Translations under genes and position numbers: made by a program | DNA from: Nocardioides sp. | GTDB taxonomy: Bacteria > Actinomycetota > Actinomycetes > Propionibacteriales > Nocardioidaceae | Length of the DNA: 64,000 bases | Assembly: GCA_002729525.1 (NCBI GenBank) | Contig: PBYI01000035.1 | Coordinates: forward strand, 24,268 to 88,267 | Direction of reading: 5' to 3' | In this document: positions 10,523-19,105 of the stretch, piece after piece | How the letters are laid out: each line of letters starts with the position of its first letter | Numbering within the stretch: the first letter of the stretch is position 1 | Notes under the pieces: generated by a model | Database searches by the model: none | Told to the model about the DNA's origin: nothing | Seen by the model: the letters and a program-made list of their open reading frames with translations, nothing else

Positions 10523-11581
10523 GTGAGCGGCACGGCGCAGCGATCGGTCGACCTGCGCCACCACTCCGGCCGCCTGTGGACCGAGCTGAGCAGGGTCGGC
10601 CCGCCGCTCCCGACCCGCTGGGGCGCCGTCCGAGTCGGCCTGACCCTCCTCCTGGCCCTGCTCCCGCTGTGGGCGCTGGGGCGGATCGACCTCAGCCTCT
10701 ACGCGACCTTCGGCACCTTCACCGGCGTGTACGGCGGCCCGGCGCGAGTGCCGGGCCGGTGGCGCCGGCAGGTCGCGCCGGGTGCGGTCCTGGTCTCGGC
10801 TGTCGCGGTCGGCAGCCTCGTCGGGACGCTCGACGCCCGCGCCTGGTGGGCGGTGCTCGCCGGCGCGTCGTTCGCCGCCCTCGGCGCCGGGCTCTCCGAC
10901 CGACTGGGCTGGGTGCCGCCCGGTCCGCTCTTCGCGGTCTTCGCGGTCGGCGCCTGCTCGACCGTGCCGACCGACCCGGCGACCGTGCCGCTCGCGGCCG
11001 GTGTCGCGCTCGGCGCGGCGACCCTCGCCCTCGGGCTCGGCCTGCTGGAGCAGCGGCTGCTCGGCCCCACCTCGACCACCGGGCCGGCCCGCCCGTCACC
11101 ACCGACGCCGGAGGTGTCCCGTCGCCGCCTGCGGCACGCGGCGCGCAGCGCGAGCGCGGCCGCCGCCGCGGGTCTGGTGATGACCGTCAGCGGCGTCGGC
11201 CACCCCTACTGGGCGATGGTCGCCGCCGTCGTGCCGTTCGTACGGCCCGACGTGCACGCCCAGGTCGCCCGCGGGCTGCTGCGCGTCGGCGGCACCGCGG
11301 TCGGCGTGCTGGTGGCCGCGGGGCTGCTCGCGCTGGACCTGCCGCCCCTCGGCGCGATCGTCGCGCTCGCGCTGCTGCAGGTCGCCGTCGAGCTCGTCGT
11401 GATGCGCCACTACGGGCTGGCGCTCGTGCTGATCACCCCACTCGCCCTCCAGGCCGTCGCGCTCGCCCACCCCGAGCCGGTGCTCGACCTGCTCGGAGCG
11501 CGACTGCTGGAGACCGCGGTCGGTGCGGCCATCGGGGTGCTGGTCGCGCTGGCGACGCGCGGGCGCGCCCGGCGCGGCTGA
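10523..11581 (+). CDS. FUSC-family membrane protein (aromatic acid exporter-like)
   Basis: 352 residues with two repeated blocks of hydrophobic helices (about residues 30-170 and 205-345). They are separated by a charged linker, which is the layout of FUSC/ArAE proteins. The motifs YATFGTFTGVYGGP in the first half and YWAMVAAVVPFVRPDVHAQVARGLLRVGGT in the second half are typical of the family. These proteins are thought to export aromatic carboxylic acids or similar organic anions across the cytoplasmic membrane; the substrate here is unknown. The start is set by the AGGAGG at 10512-10517. Confidence 0.8.
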   Translation: MSGTAQRSVDLRHHSGRLWTELSRVGPPLPTRWGAVRVGLTLLLALLPLWALGRIDLSLYATFGTFTGVYGGPARVPGRWRRQVAPGAVLVSAVAVGSLVGTLDARAWWAVLAGASFAALGAGLSDRLGWVPPGPLFAVFAVGACSTVPTDPATVPLAAGVALGAATLALGLGLLEQRLLGPTSTTGPARPSPPTPEVSRRRLRHAARSASAAAAAGLVMTVSGVGHPYWAMVAAVVPFVRPDVHAQVARGLLRVGGTAVGVLVAAGLLALDLPPLGAIVALALLQVAVELVVMRHYGLALVLITPLALQAVALAHPEPVLDLLGARLLETAVGAAIGVLVALATRGRARRG

Positions 11582-11646
11582 GCCGCTCCCTGACCGACCG
11601 ACCCGCGGCCGCCCACTCCCTCCCCGGGGGACCGTCGTCCTTGAAC

Positions 11647-11662
11647 CGTGACCCCGGTCACG
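11647..11662. promoter_or_regulatory. CRP-like palindrome, site 1
   Basis: GTGA-N6-TCAC core inside the perfect palindrome CGTGACC-CC-GGTCACG, about 90 bases before the acyl-CoA synthetase start. It matches the actinobacterial Crp/GlxR consensus shape. Confidence 0.45.
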
Positions 11663-11681
11663 TCAGAGTGGCACCCATCAG

Positions 11682-11697
11682 GGTGACCCACGTCACG
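11682..11697. promoter_or_regulatory. CRP-like palindrome, site 2
   Basis: A second GTGA-N6-TCAC (GTGACCCACGTCAC), 35 bases centre-to-centre from site 1 and upstream of the same gene. Confidence 0.4.
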
Positions 11698-11751
11698 GGT
11701 CGCCCGCCGACCACGGCCGCGCTCGGGCGGCCGCAGACCCTGGGAGAGCCC

Positions 11752-13653
11752 GTGACCGCCACCGCCGACAGCCACGCCACCACCAGCAGCAACGACGCCG
11801 ACCTCGAGGCCGTCCGGGCCGAGATCGAGGGACAGGTGGCCGGTCGCACGATCACCCGGCTCTTCCTCGACACCGTCGCCGAGCACGGCGACCACCCGGC
11901 GTACTCCGACAAGATCGGGGTGACCTCCGAGGACGGCAAGGGCTGGCGGACCCTGTCGTGGAACGAGGTCGCGGAGGCGGCCCGGCACGTCGGTGCCGCG
12001 CTGGTCGAGGCCGGCGTCCAGCCCGGAGACCACGTCGCCGTCATGGCCAGCAACCGGATCGAGCACGTGCTCGCCGACATCGGCTCGCTGCACGCCGGGG
12101 CCGTCCCGATGTCGATCTACAACACCCTCTCCCCCGAGCAGGTCGCCTACGTCGCCTCGCACTCCGAGCCGACCGCGGTGATCCTCGAGGGCACCGACCA
12201 GGTGGCGCGCTGGGCGAAGGCGCTCGCCGAGGTCGCGAGCATCCGCACCGTGGTGGTCATGGAGGCCGGCCAGGCTCCGGCCGACTCCCGCGCGCGGTCG
12301 TGGTCCGACCTCGTGACGGCCGGGGCGGCGTACGACGCGGAGCACCCGGAGGCCGTCGACGAGCGCGTCGCCGCGACCGACCTCGACTCCCCCGCGACGA
12401 TCCTCTACACGTCCGGCACGACCGGGAACCCCAAGGGCGTCGTGCTCACGCACCACAACGTCGCCTTCGAGGTCGTCGGCTCGATGAGCAAGGCACAGTT
12501 CGAGGAGGAGAACGTCTTCATCTCCTACCTGCCGTTCGCCCACATCGCCGAGCGCGCCTTCGGGATGTACATCCCGTGGACCGAGGGCGGCCACATCCAC
12601 CTCATCGGCGACCCCACGATGCTGCTCGGGGCGCTCGGCGAGGTGCACCCGACGCGCTTCTTCGGGGTCCCGCGGGTCTGGGAGAAGATCAAGACCGGCG
12701 TCTCGGCCAAGCTCGCCGCCGAGCAGGACCCGAACGCCAAGGCCTTCGTCGAGCAGTGCATGGCGACCGGGCTGGAGTGGGTGGAGTCCCAGCAGCTCGG
12801 CGGCACCACCAGCCCGGAGCTGCAGCAGCGCTACGAGGAGGCCGACGCCGGGATGCTCAGCATCCTGCGCGCCCTGCTCGGCCTCGACCGGCTCGAGTGG
12901 GCCGGCTCGGCCGCCGCTCCGATGCCGCTGGAGGTCGCGAAGTTCTTCGCCGGCCTGGGCATCCGCATCTACGACATCTACGGGATGACCGAGACCTGCG
13001 GCGCGGTCACCTCGGGCGGTCCGGACGACTTCCGGCTCGGCACGGTGGGCCGCGCCCTGCCCGGCATCGAGGTCCGCATCGCCGAGGACGGCGAGATCCT
13101 GGCCCGCGGCCCGGTGACCACGCACGGCTACTTCAAGGCCGAGGAGGCGACCGCGGCACTCAAGGACGCCGACGGCTGGGTGCACACCGGCGACATCGGC
13201 GAGATGGACGACGACGGCTTCGTGAAGGTCGTCGACCGCAAGAAGGAGCTGATCATCACCAGCTCGGGCAAGAACATCGCGCCGTCGAACATCGAAAACT
13301 ACCTCAAGGAGTCGCCGATCATCGGGCACGCGATGGCGGTCGGCGACAGCAAGCCGTACGTCGTCGCGGTGATGACGCTCGACGGGGAGATCGCCCCGCT
13401 GGTGGCCCAGCGGCTCGGCGTGGAGTTCACCGACCTGGCCGACCTGGCCACCAAGCCGCAGATCCGGGCGATGGCGCAGCAGGCGGTCGACGCGGCCAAC
13501 GAGCGCCTGTCGCGCCCCGAGCAGGTCAAGGCCTTCGAGCTGCTCGGCACCGAGTGGACCGCGGAGTCCGAGGAGCTCACCCCGACGCTCAAGCTCAAGC
13601 GCCGCGTGGTGAACGCGAAGTACTCCGACGTGCTCGACCGCCTCTACGGCTGA
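11752..13653 (+). CDS. Long-chain acyl-CoA synthetase (AMP-forming), paralogue 1
   Basis: 633 residues of the ANL superfamily. The ATP loop ILYTSGTTGNPKGVVLTH, the A5 motif YDIYGMTET, the A7 motif GWVHTGDIGEMDDDG and the A8 hinge DRKKELIITSSGKNIAPSNIE are all intact. The C-terminal TPTLKLKRR marks the long-chain FadD15/FAA type. It activates fatty acids to acyl-CoA via acyl-AMP. The GTG start at 11752 has GGGAGA just ahead. It is highly similar to the gene at 24990-26840, and two CRP-like palindromes lie in its 170-base upstream region. Confidence 0.92.
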   Translation: MTATADSHATTSSNDADLEAVRAEIEGQVAGRTITRLFLDTVAEHGDHPAYSDKIGVTSEDGKGWRTLSWNEVAEAARHVGAALVEAGVQPGDHVAVMASNRIEHVLADIGSLHAGAVPMSIYNTLSPEQVAYVASHSEPTAVILEGTDQVARWAKALAEVASIRTVVVMEAGQAPADSRARSWSDLVTAGAAYDAEHPEAVDERVAATDLDSPATILYTSGTTGNPKGVVLTHHNVAFEVVGSMSKAQFEEENVFISYLPFAHIAERAFGMYIPWTEGGHIHLIGDPTMLLGALGEVHPTRFFGVPRVWEKIKTGVSAKLAAEQDPNAKAFVEQCMATGLEWVESQQLGGTTSPELQQRYEEADAGMLSILRALLGLDRLEWAGSAAAPMPLEVAKFFAGLGIRIYDIYGMTETCGAVTSGGPDDFRLGTVGRALPGIEVRIAEDGEILARGPVTTHGYFKAEEATAALKDADGWVHTGDIGEMDDDGFVKVVDRKKELIITSSGKNIAPSNIENYLKESPIIGHAMAVGDSKPYVVAVMTLDGEIAPLVAQRLGVEFTDLADLATKPQIRAMAQQAVDAANERLSRPEQVKAFELLGTEWTAESEELTPTLKLKRRVVNAKYSDVLDRLYG

Positions 13654-13689
13654 GCCCACTCGGGCCCGTCCGCGTCCGCGGGTGCGGCG

Positions 13690-14034
13690 TCAGACCATCC
13701 AGAGCAGCATCAGGGTCGCGACGCCGTACCCGCCGACGAGCCCGGAGAAGCGCCACGCCGCCGGCAGCACCCGGTAGGTGAGCCACGACCCGAGCAGCAG
13801 CACGACCAGCCAGGCGACCGCCGGGCCGGCCCCGCCGACGGCGAAGCCGAGGGACAGCAGCAGCATCGAGCCCAGCGTGATCGCGAACGCCGACTCCCCG
13901 AGCGCCCGGGTGTCGACCGGCTCGGCGGGCCCCAACGGCACCGGGCCGAAGCCGGCGGGCGGGGCGTCGAGGTCCGACCAGGTCGGGCGCGCCCGGCTGC
14001 CGTCGTAGGGGTCGTGCTCGGCTCGGTCGGTCAT
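13690..14034 (-). CDS. Small hypothetical membrane protein
   Basis: 114 residues. A polar, acidic N-terminus (MTDRAEHDPYDGSRARPTW) is followed by three hydrophobic helices from residue 50 on (ITLGSMLLLSLGFAVGG, AVAWLVVLLLGSWLTYRVL, LVGGYGVATLMLLWMV). The family is not recognised. The ATG at 14034 has GGAG upstream. It is convergent with the acyl-CoA synthetase and divergent from the acyl-CoA dehydrogenase pair. Confidence 0.6.
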   Translation of the reverse strand: MTDRAEHDPYDGSRARPTWSDLDAPPAGFGPVPLGPAEPVDTRALGESAFAITLGSMLLLSLGFAVGGAGPAVAWLVVLLLGSWLTYRVLPAAWRFSGLVGGYGVATLMLLWMV

Positions 14035-14139
14035 GAGCGGCTCCGGGTGCGCGTCGTGGGGTTGCACCGTCCAACGTGCAGGAGCGCCCCAGGTACCGGT
14101 GACGTTGCTCACGCGACGCCACGGACTCGCCCTTGAAAC

Positions 14140-14158
14140 GTGACAGTATTGCTGTCAC
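14140..14158. promoter_or_regulatory. Palindromic operator upstream of the acyl-CoA dehydrogenase pair
   Basis: Perfect dyad GTGACAG-TATTG-CTGTCAC. It sits just after TTGAAA (14133-14138) and just before CACAGT, so it fills the spacer of a possible promoter. The same dyad with a different 5-base centre occurs at 24938-24956, next to a MerR-family gene. Confidence 0.65.
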
Positions 14159-14224
14159 AGTGACGCTGTAGCGATCCGGGAGTGACCCCGGACACGTGTC
14201 GACGCACGCAGGAGTGATGAGCCG

Positions 14225-15373
14225 ATGGCCGAGCCGACCAGCATCTACGAGACCGAGCACGAGGACTTCCGCGCCACCGTGCGCTCCTTCCTGGAGAAGG
14301 AGGCGGTCCCCCACCAGAAGCAGTGGGAGGCCGACGGCCACGTCAGCCGCGAGGTCTGGACCAGGGCCGGCGAGCTCGGCCTGCTCTGCTTCGACGTCGA
14401 GGAGGAGTACGGCGGCCTCGGGCTGAAGGACTTCCGCTACAACGCGGTCGTGGCCGAGGAGATCGCCCGGGTCGGCGCCAGCGGACTCGGCTTCCCGGTC
14501 CACACCGACATCATCGTCCCCTACATCTCCACCCTCGGCACCGACGAGCAGAAGCAGCGCTGGCTGCCCGGCCTGGTCTCGGGCGAGCTGATCTCGGCGA
14601 TCGCGATGACCGAGCCCGGCGCCGGATCGGACCTCCAGGGCGTCAAGACCTCCGCCGTCGACAAGGGCGACCACTACGTCCTCAACGGCTCCAAGACCTT
14701 CATCAGCAACGGCATCATGTCCGACCTGGTCATCGTGGTCTGCCGCACCGACCCCGACGCGGGCTACAAGGGCATCAGCCTGCTCGTGGTCGAGGAGGGC
14801 ATGGCGGGCTTCGAGCGCGGCCGCAACCTCGACAAGGTCGGCCTCAAGGCGCAGGACACCGCCGAGCTGTTCTTCGACAACGTCGAGGTGCCCAAGACGA
14901 ACCTCCTCGGAGCCGAGGGCGAGGGCTTCATCTACCTCATGCAGAACCTCCCCCAGGAGCGGATCTCGATCGGCCTGATGGCCGTCGCCGCCATCGAGGA
15001 GGTCCTCAAGATGTCGATGGACTACGCCAAGCAGCGCGAGGCCTTCGGCAAGCCGATCGGCAAGTTCCAGCACAACCGGTTCCTCATCGCCGAGATGGCG
15101 ACCGACGCCTACGTCGCGCGCACCTTCATCAACGACGCGATCACCCGGCTCAACGCCGGCACGGCCGACCCGGTGCTCGCCTCGATGGCGAAGTGGTGGA
15201 CCACCGAGCTGCAGCAGAAGGTCGTCAACCAGGGCGTGCAGCTGCACGGTGGCTACGGCTTCATGCTGGAGTACCCCATCGCGCAGGCCTACCTCGACAG
15301 CCGGATCCAGACGATCTACGGCGGCACCACCGAGGTCCAGAAGGAGATCATCGGCCGCTCGCTGGGCTTCTGA
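14225..15373 (+). CDS. Acyl-CoA dehydrogenase (first of pair)
   Basis: 382 residues, complete ACAD fold with FAD and substrate motifs ISAIAMTEPGAGSDLQGVKT and FISNGIMSDLVIVV, and the C-terminal GGYGFMLEYPIAQAYLDSRIQTIYGGTTEVQKEIIGRSLG. It introduces a 2,3 double bond into an acyl-CoA, using ETF as acceptor. The position of the medium-chain catalytic Glu (YEGT) is Gly here (YGGTTE), so the base probably lies in the alternative position used by long-chain and isovaleryl types. It is 26 bases ahead of a second ACAD and is probably co-transcribed with it. Confidence 0.9.
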   Translation: MAEPTSIYETEHEDFRATVRSFLEKEAVPHQKQWEADGHVSREVWTRAGELGLLCFDVEEEYGGLGLKDFRYNAVVAEEIARVGASGLGFPVHTDIIVPYISTLGTDEQKQRWLPGLVSGELISAIAMTEPGAGSDLQGVKTSAVDKGDHYVLNGSKTFISNGIMSDLVIVVCRTDPDAGYKGISLLVVEEGMAGFERGRNLDKVGLKAQDTAELFFDNVEVPKTNLLGAEGEGFIYLMQNLPQERISIGLMAVAAIEEVLKMSMDYAKQREAFGKPIGKFQHNRFLIAEMATDAYVARTFINDAITRLNAGTADPVLASMAKWWTTELQQKVVNQGVQLHGGYGFMLEYPIAQAYLDSRIQTIYGGTTEVQKEIIGRSLGF

Positions 15374-15399
15374 GCCGCAGCCACCGACCACAGCAGACC

Positions 15400-16590
15400 A
15401 TGGACTTCGACCTCCCCGAGCAGGCCCTCGCCGTCCGCGAGGGTGTCGCGGCGATCGCCGCCAAGTACGACCACGCCTACTGGTCGGCCTGCGAGAACGA
15501 GCACCGCTTCCCGCACGAGATCTGGGCCGACCTCGCCGAGGGCGGGTGGATCGGCCTCACCGTCCCCGAGGAGTACGGCGGGGGCGGCGCCGGCATGCTC
15601 GACCTCGCCGTCGCCCTGGAGACCCTGACCTCCTCGGGCGGCACGGCCGCGACGTTCCTCTACATCCTCACGCCGGGCTTCGGCGCGATGACGCTCGCGC
15701 AGCACGGCACCGAGCAGCAGAAGACCGACATCCTCCCCGGCGTCGCCGCCGGCGAGACGCAGTTCGCGCTCGGGCTCACCGAGCCCGACGCCGGCTCCAA
15801 CGCCATCGAGATCACCACCTCCTCCCGCGTCGACGGCGACGAGCTGGTGATCAAGGGCCAGAAGATCTGGATCTCCGGACTGGAGAACGCCGACTGGATG
15901 ATCGTCGTCACCCGCAGCACGCCGGCCGCGGAGGCCGCCGCGTCGCTGGGGTCCCGCACGGCCGGCTTCACGCTGGCGCTGGTGCCGGTCAAGGAGGCCG
16001 TCGCCGCCGGGACGCTGTCGTTCAGCCCGATCCCGAAGATGGGCGGCAACGTCGTCACCTCCAGCCAGGTCTTCCTCGACGACGTACGCGTGCCGCTGAC
16101 CAACGTGCTGGGCGAGGTCGACCGGGGCTTCGCGGTGCTGTGGGACGTGCTCAACCCCGAGCGCATCCTGGCCGCCGCCGGCGGTGTCGGCGGGGCGGAG
16201 GCGGCCCTGCGCGTGGCGTCGGAGTACGCCTCGTCGCGCGAGGTCTTCGGTCGTCCGATCGGCGCCAACCAGGCGATCCAGTTCCCGCTGGCCCAGCTCA
16301 AGGCGAAGACCGAGCTGGCCCGGCTGATGACCTACAAGGCGGCCTGGCTCTTCGACCAGGGACGTCCCTGCGGCAACGAGACCAACGTCGCCAAGCTCAC
16401 TGCTGCGCAGGTCTCCTGGGAAGCGGCCGACCGTGCTTTCCAGACGTTCGGCGGCATGGCCTACTCCCAGGAGTACCCCGTCGAGCGGCTCTTCCGCGAC
16501 GCCCGCATCGGCAAGAACATCCCGGTGGCCGAAGAGCTCATCCTCGCCCACATCGGCACGCAGATGCTGGGGCTCCCCCGCTCCTACTGA
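15400..16590 (+). CDS. Acyl-CoA dehydrogenase (second of pair)
   Basis: 396 residues. ACAD fold with LGLTEPDAGSNAIEITTSS, KIWISGLENADWMIVVTR, KMGGNVVTSSQVFLDDVRVP and FQTFGGMAYSQEYPVERLFRDARIGKNIPVAEELIL. In the last motif the usual YEGTxxIQ is replaced by GKNIPVAEE, a variation seen in several actinobacterial FadE groups. The start at 15400 follows the upstream gene closely and has only a weak ribosome binding site, so translation may depend on coupling. Together the two enzymes suggest either a heteromer or successive substrates. Confidence 0.88.
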   Translation: MDFDLPEQALAVREGVAAIAAKYDHAYWSACENEHRFPHEIWADLAEGGWIGLTVPEEYGGGGAGMLDLAVALETLTSSGGTAATFLYILTPGFGAMTLAQHGTEQQKTDILPGVAAGETQFALGLTEPDAGSNAIEITTSSRVDGDELVIKGQKIWISGLENADWMIVVTRSTPAAEAAASLGSRTAGFTLALVPVKEAVAAGTLSFSPIPKMGGNVVTSSQVFLDDVRVPLTNVLGEVDRGFAVLWDVLNPERILAAAGGVGGAEAALRVASEYASSREVFGRPIGANQAIQFPLAQLKAKTELARLMTYKAAWLFDQGRPCGNETNVAKLTAAQVSWEAADRAFQTFGGMAYSQEYPVERLFRDARIGKNIPVAEELILAHIGTQMLGLPRSY

Positions 16591-16633
16591 GCGCCGGCGC
16601 CCCGCGCCCGACCCGCACCGGCCCGGGCGTCGC

Positions 16634-17302
16634 TCAGCGGCGCTCGGGCACCGGCGCGAGCGCGGTGCCCGGGAAGTCCTGCGGCAGGTCCTGCGGGAGC
16701 GACTGGATCGTCGCGAGCAGACCCGACACCAGCACCTGGGTGGCCTGCGGACGCGTCAGCGCGCCGCCGACCAGCTCGCGGATCGCAGCCTTGGCGAAGC
16801 CGCCGTACGCACGCACCATGGCCCGCGAGGTGACGTCGTCGGCGTCCAGGCGCAGCACCTCCAGCATCCGCCGGGCGGCGAGGTCGTCGGCCTGCGCGAG
16901 GATCTCCGAGACCTCCGGGTCGTCGCCCATCCCCGTGCCGGTGACGGTGAGGTACGTCGGGCCCTGTGCCTCGGCGGAGGCCACGAACCACGCGACGGCG
17001 GTCTCGACCCGGTCGACCAGCGAGCCGCGCAGCTCGGGAAGCGGGCGCTCGAGCTCGGTCATCAGGACGGCCCGACGGACCACCTCGAGGTAGAGCGCGC
17101 GCTTGTCGCCGAAGTAGTGGTTGAGCAGGCCGCGGGCGATGCCGGCCTCCCGCGCGATCTGCGTGGTCGACACCTGCGCGTAGGGCCGCTCGGCGAACAG
17201 CCGCGCGGCGCAGTCGACGATCTGCTCGCGTCGCTCGTCCGGGGGCAGCCGACGACCGCGCGGGGCGCCCTCGTCGGGGGCCTCCACCCGCTCACTGGTC
17301 AT
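16634..17302 (-). CDS. TetR-family transcriptional regulator
   Basis: 222 residues. The N-terminal TetR helix-turn-helix is clear: RREQIVDCAARLFAERPYAQ, then STTQIAREAGIARGLLNHYFGDKRALYLEVV. The C-terminal ligand domain is not assignable. It ends 43 bases from the convergent acyl-CoA dehydrogenase gene, so control of lipid genes is plausible but unproven. The ATG at 17302 has GAGAGG upstream. Confidence 0.85.
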   Translation of the reverse strand: MTSERVEAPDEGAPRGRRLPPDERREQIVDCAARLFAERPYAQVSTTQIAREAGIARGLLNHYFGDKRALYLEVVRRAVLMTELERPLPELRGSLVDRVETAVAWFVASAEAQGPTYLTVTGTGMGDDPEVSEILAQADDLAARRMLEVLRLDADDVTSRAMVRAYGGFAKAAIRELVGGALTRPQATQVLVSGLLATIQSLPQDLPQDFPGTALAPVPERR

Positions 17303-17321
17303 CCGTGCCGCCTCTCACCGC

Positions 17322-17344
17322 GGACCATGATCGCACCCTGGTCC
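17322..17344. promoter_or_regulatory. Candidate TetR autoregulatory dyad
   Basis: GGACCA (17322-17327) and TGGTCC (17339-17344), 11 bases apart, 20 bases upstream of the TetR start. Short arms, so low confidence. Confidence 0.25.
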
Positions 17345-17376
17345 TCGGGCGTCGCAGCACTCCCGCCCGGTCGGGC

Positions 17377-18150
17377 TCACGGCAGCAGCCTGCGCCACGC
17401 CGGGAGCCCCATCCCGGTCCCCTTCGCGGCATCGGTGACGCGGGTGGGCAGCAGCCGGTGCGCCCAGACGCCACCCACCGCGTCCGGGCCCACGACGTAC
17501 CGGGCCCGCGGGGCCGGCGTGCTGAGCGCGTGCCGGACCGTGCGGGCGACCCAGACCGGGTCGGGCATCAGGCGGTGGTTGCCGGTCACCAGCTCCGAGC
17601 GCCGGTAGGCCTTGGCGTACCCCTCGAAGGCGGGCTCGGGGAACGACTCGCCGCCGTGGGCCCAGATGTCGGTGCGGAAGCTGCCGGGCTCGACGAGCAC
17701 GACCTTCACCCCGAACCCCGCGACCTCCATCCGCATGGCGTCGGAGAGCGCCTCCAGGCCGTGCTTGCTCGCGGAGTACCACCCGGCCAGCGGCAGCGTG
17801 AAGCGGCCGGCCATCGAGCTCATGTTCACGATCCGCCCCGACCGGTGCTCACGGAAGTGCGGCAGCACCAGGCGCGAGAGGCGGGCGGGCGCGACCAGGT
17901 TGAGCTCGAGCTGCGCCCGCGCGGTCTCGTCGTCGACGTCCTCGACGGCGCCGGTCTGCGCGAACCCGGCATTGTTGACCAGGCCGTGCAGCCGCTCCGA
18001 GGTCGCCAGCACCTCCTCCACCGCCGCCGCGCACGCGTCGGCGTCGGTGACGTCCATGAGCACGGTGCGCAGCGGCGTACCGGCCTCCGCGGCCTCGGAC
18101 CGCAGCGCGTCGGCGGCGCGCAGTCGTTGCCGCTCCCGGGCGCCGTCGGC
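17377..18150 (-). pseudogene. 5'-truncated short-chain dehydrogenase (SDR)
   Basis: The reading frame contains an SDR C-terminal part: LHGLVNNAGFAQTG (NNAG motif), NMSSMAGRFTLPLAGWYSASKHG (Ser and YxxxK catalytic residues) and VVLVEPGSFRTDIWAHGGE. Homology starts abruptly at about ARERQRLRAADALRSE (near 18150). The cofactor-binding TGxxxGIG strand and about 35 residues before that point are absent, and the sequence beyond is an MCE gene on the other strand. Without the NADP-binding loop it should be inactive. The junction could be a genomic deletion or an assembly join. Confidence 0.8.
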
Positions 18151-19105
18151 ACCGACGGCTACCTGGTCACGATGGTCTTCGACGACGTCACCAACCTCGT
18201 GCCGAAGGAGACCTGCCGCGCCAACGACGTCGTCGTCGGCAGTGTCGTGTCCGTCGAGCTGCGCGACGACCTGCGGGCGGAGGTCGTGTGCACGATCTCC
18301 CCCGACGTCGACCCTGCTCGGCGAGTCCGACCTCCCCTCGACCGCGCGCCGGCTCGACCGCTTCGTGTCGACGTTCGACGCCAACCGCGACGTCATCGTC
18401 GACACCCTGCGGTCGGTCAACCGGCTCAGCGGCCGGCTCGCCCGGCAGCGCGGGGTGCTGGCCGACGCGCTGGAGACCGTCCCGGACGGGCTCGCCGCCC
18501 TAGAGCGCCAGCGCCCCCGCCTCGTCGCCACCCTGACCCGGGTCGCGCGGCTGTCCGACACCGTGGTCCCGCTGCTGCGCCGCACCCGGGCCGACACCGT
18601 CGCCGACCTCGAGCACCTCGCGCCGGTCCTGGAGGAGCTGCTCACCGAGAAGCGCCTGTTGGCGAAGGCGCTCGAGGGCTACATCACCTTCCCCTTCCCC
18701 AGCGGCACGAAGTACGTCAGCCGGGGCGACTACGCCGGCATGTTCGGCACCATCACCCTCGACCTCGACCAGCTGATGTCGACGTTCGAGTCCGAGCTGC
18801 CCGAGCAGTCGGGCGAGGAGCCCGCCGGTCCGGCGCTCCCGGACCTGCCCGAGCTGCCCGGTGTCCCCGCCGGGCAGACGCCGGGACTCGGTGACCTGGT
18901 CGACGACGTCACCGGACTGCCCGCCGAGGTGCTCGAGGACCTCCAGCAGGGACTCGCGGAGGGTCTGGGCGACCTCGGTCAGGGCGGCATCCGCGACCTG
19001 CTCAGCGGGGGTCGCTCGGGCGGCGGGCCCGACCGGGTCGGGTCGTCGCAGCCCGACGGACCGCCCACCACCCTCGGCGAGCTGCTCACCGGAGGTGCGC
19101 CGTGA
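18121..19105 (+). pseudogene. MceE-like protein, 5'-truncated and frameshifted
   Basis: It begins mid-gene with LPLPGAVGTDGYLVTMVF and NDVVVGSVVSVELRDDLRA, typical of the MCE domain just after the lipoprotein signal, which is missing here. At about 18304 the frame changes: the continuing MCE sequence (TLLGESD...STFDANRDVIVDTLRSVNRLS) lies in the next frame. The segment normally between the TSLLGE motif and the helical region is absent, roughly 100 residues judged from family memory. The C-terminal helical part and the tail are intact to the stop at 19105. The upstream yrbE and mceA-D genes of a normal operon are not present. Confidence 0.8.
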
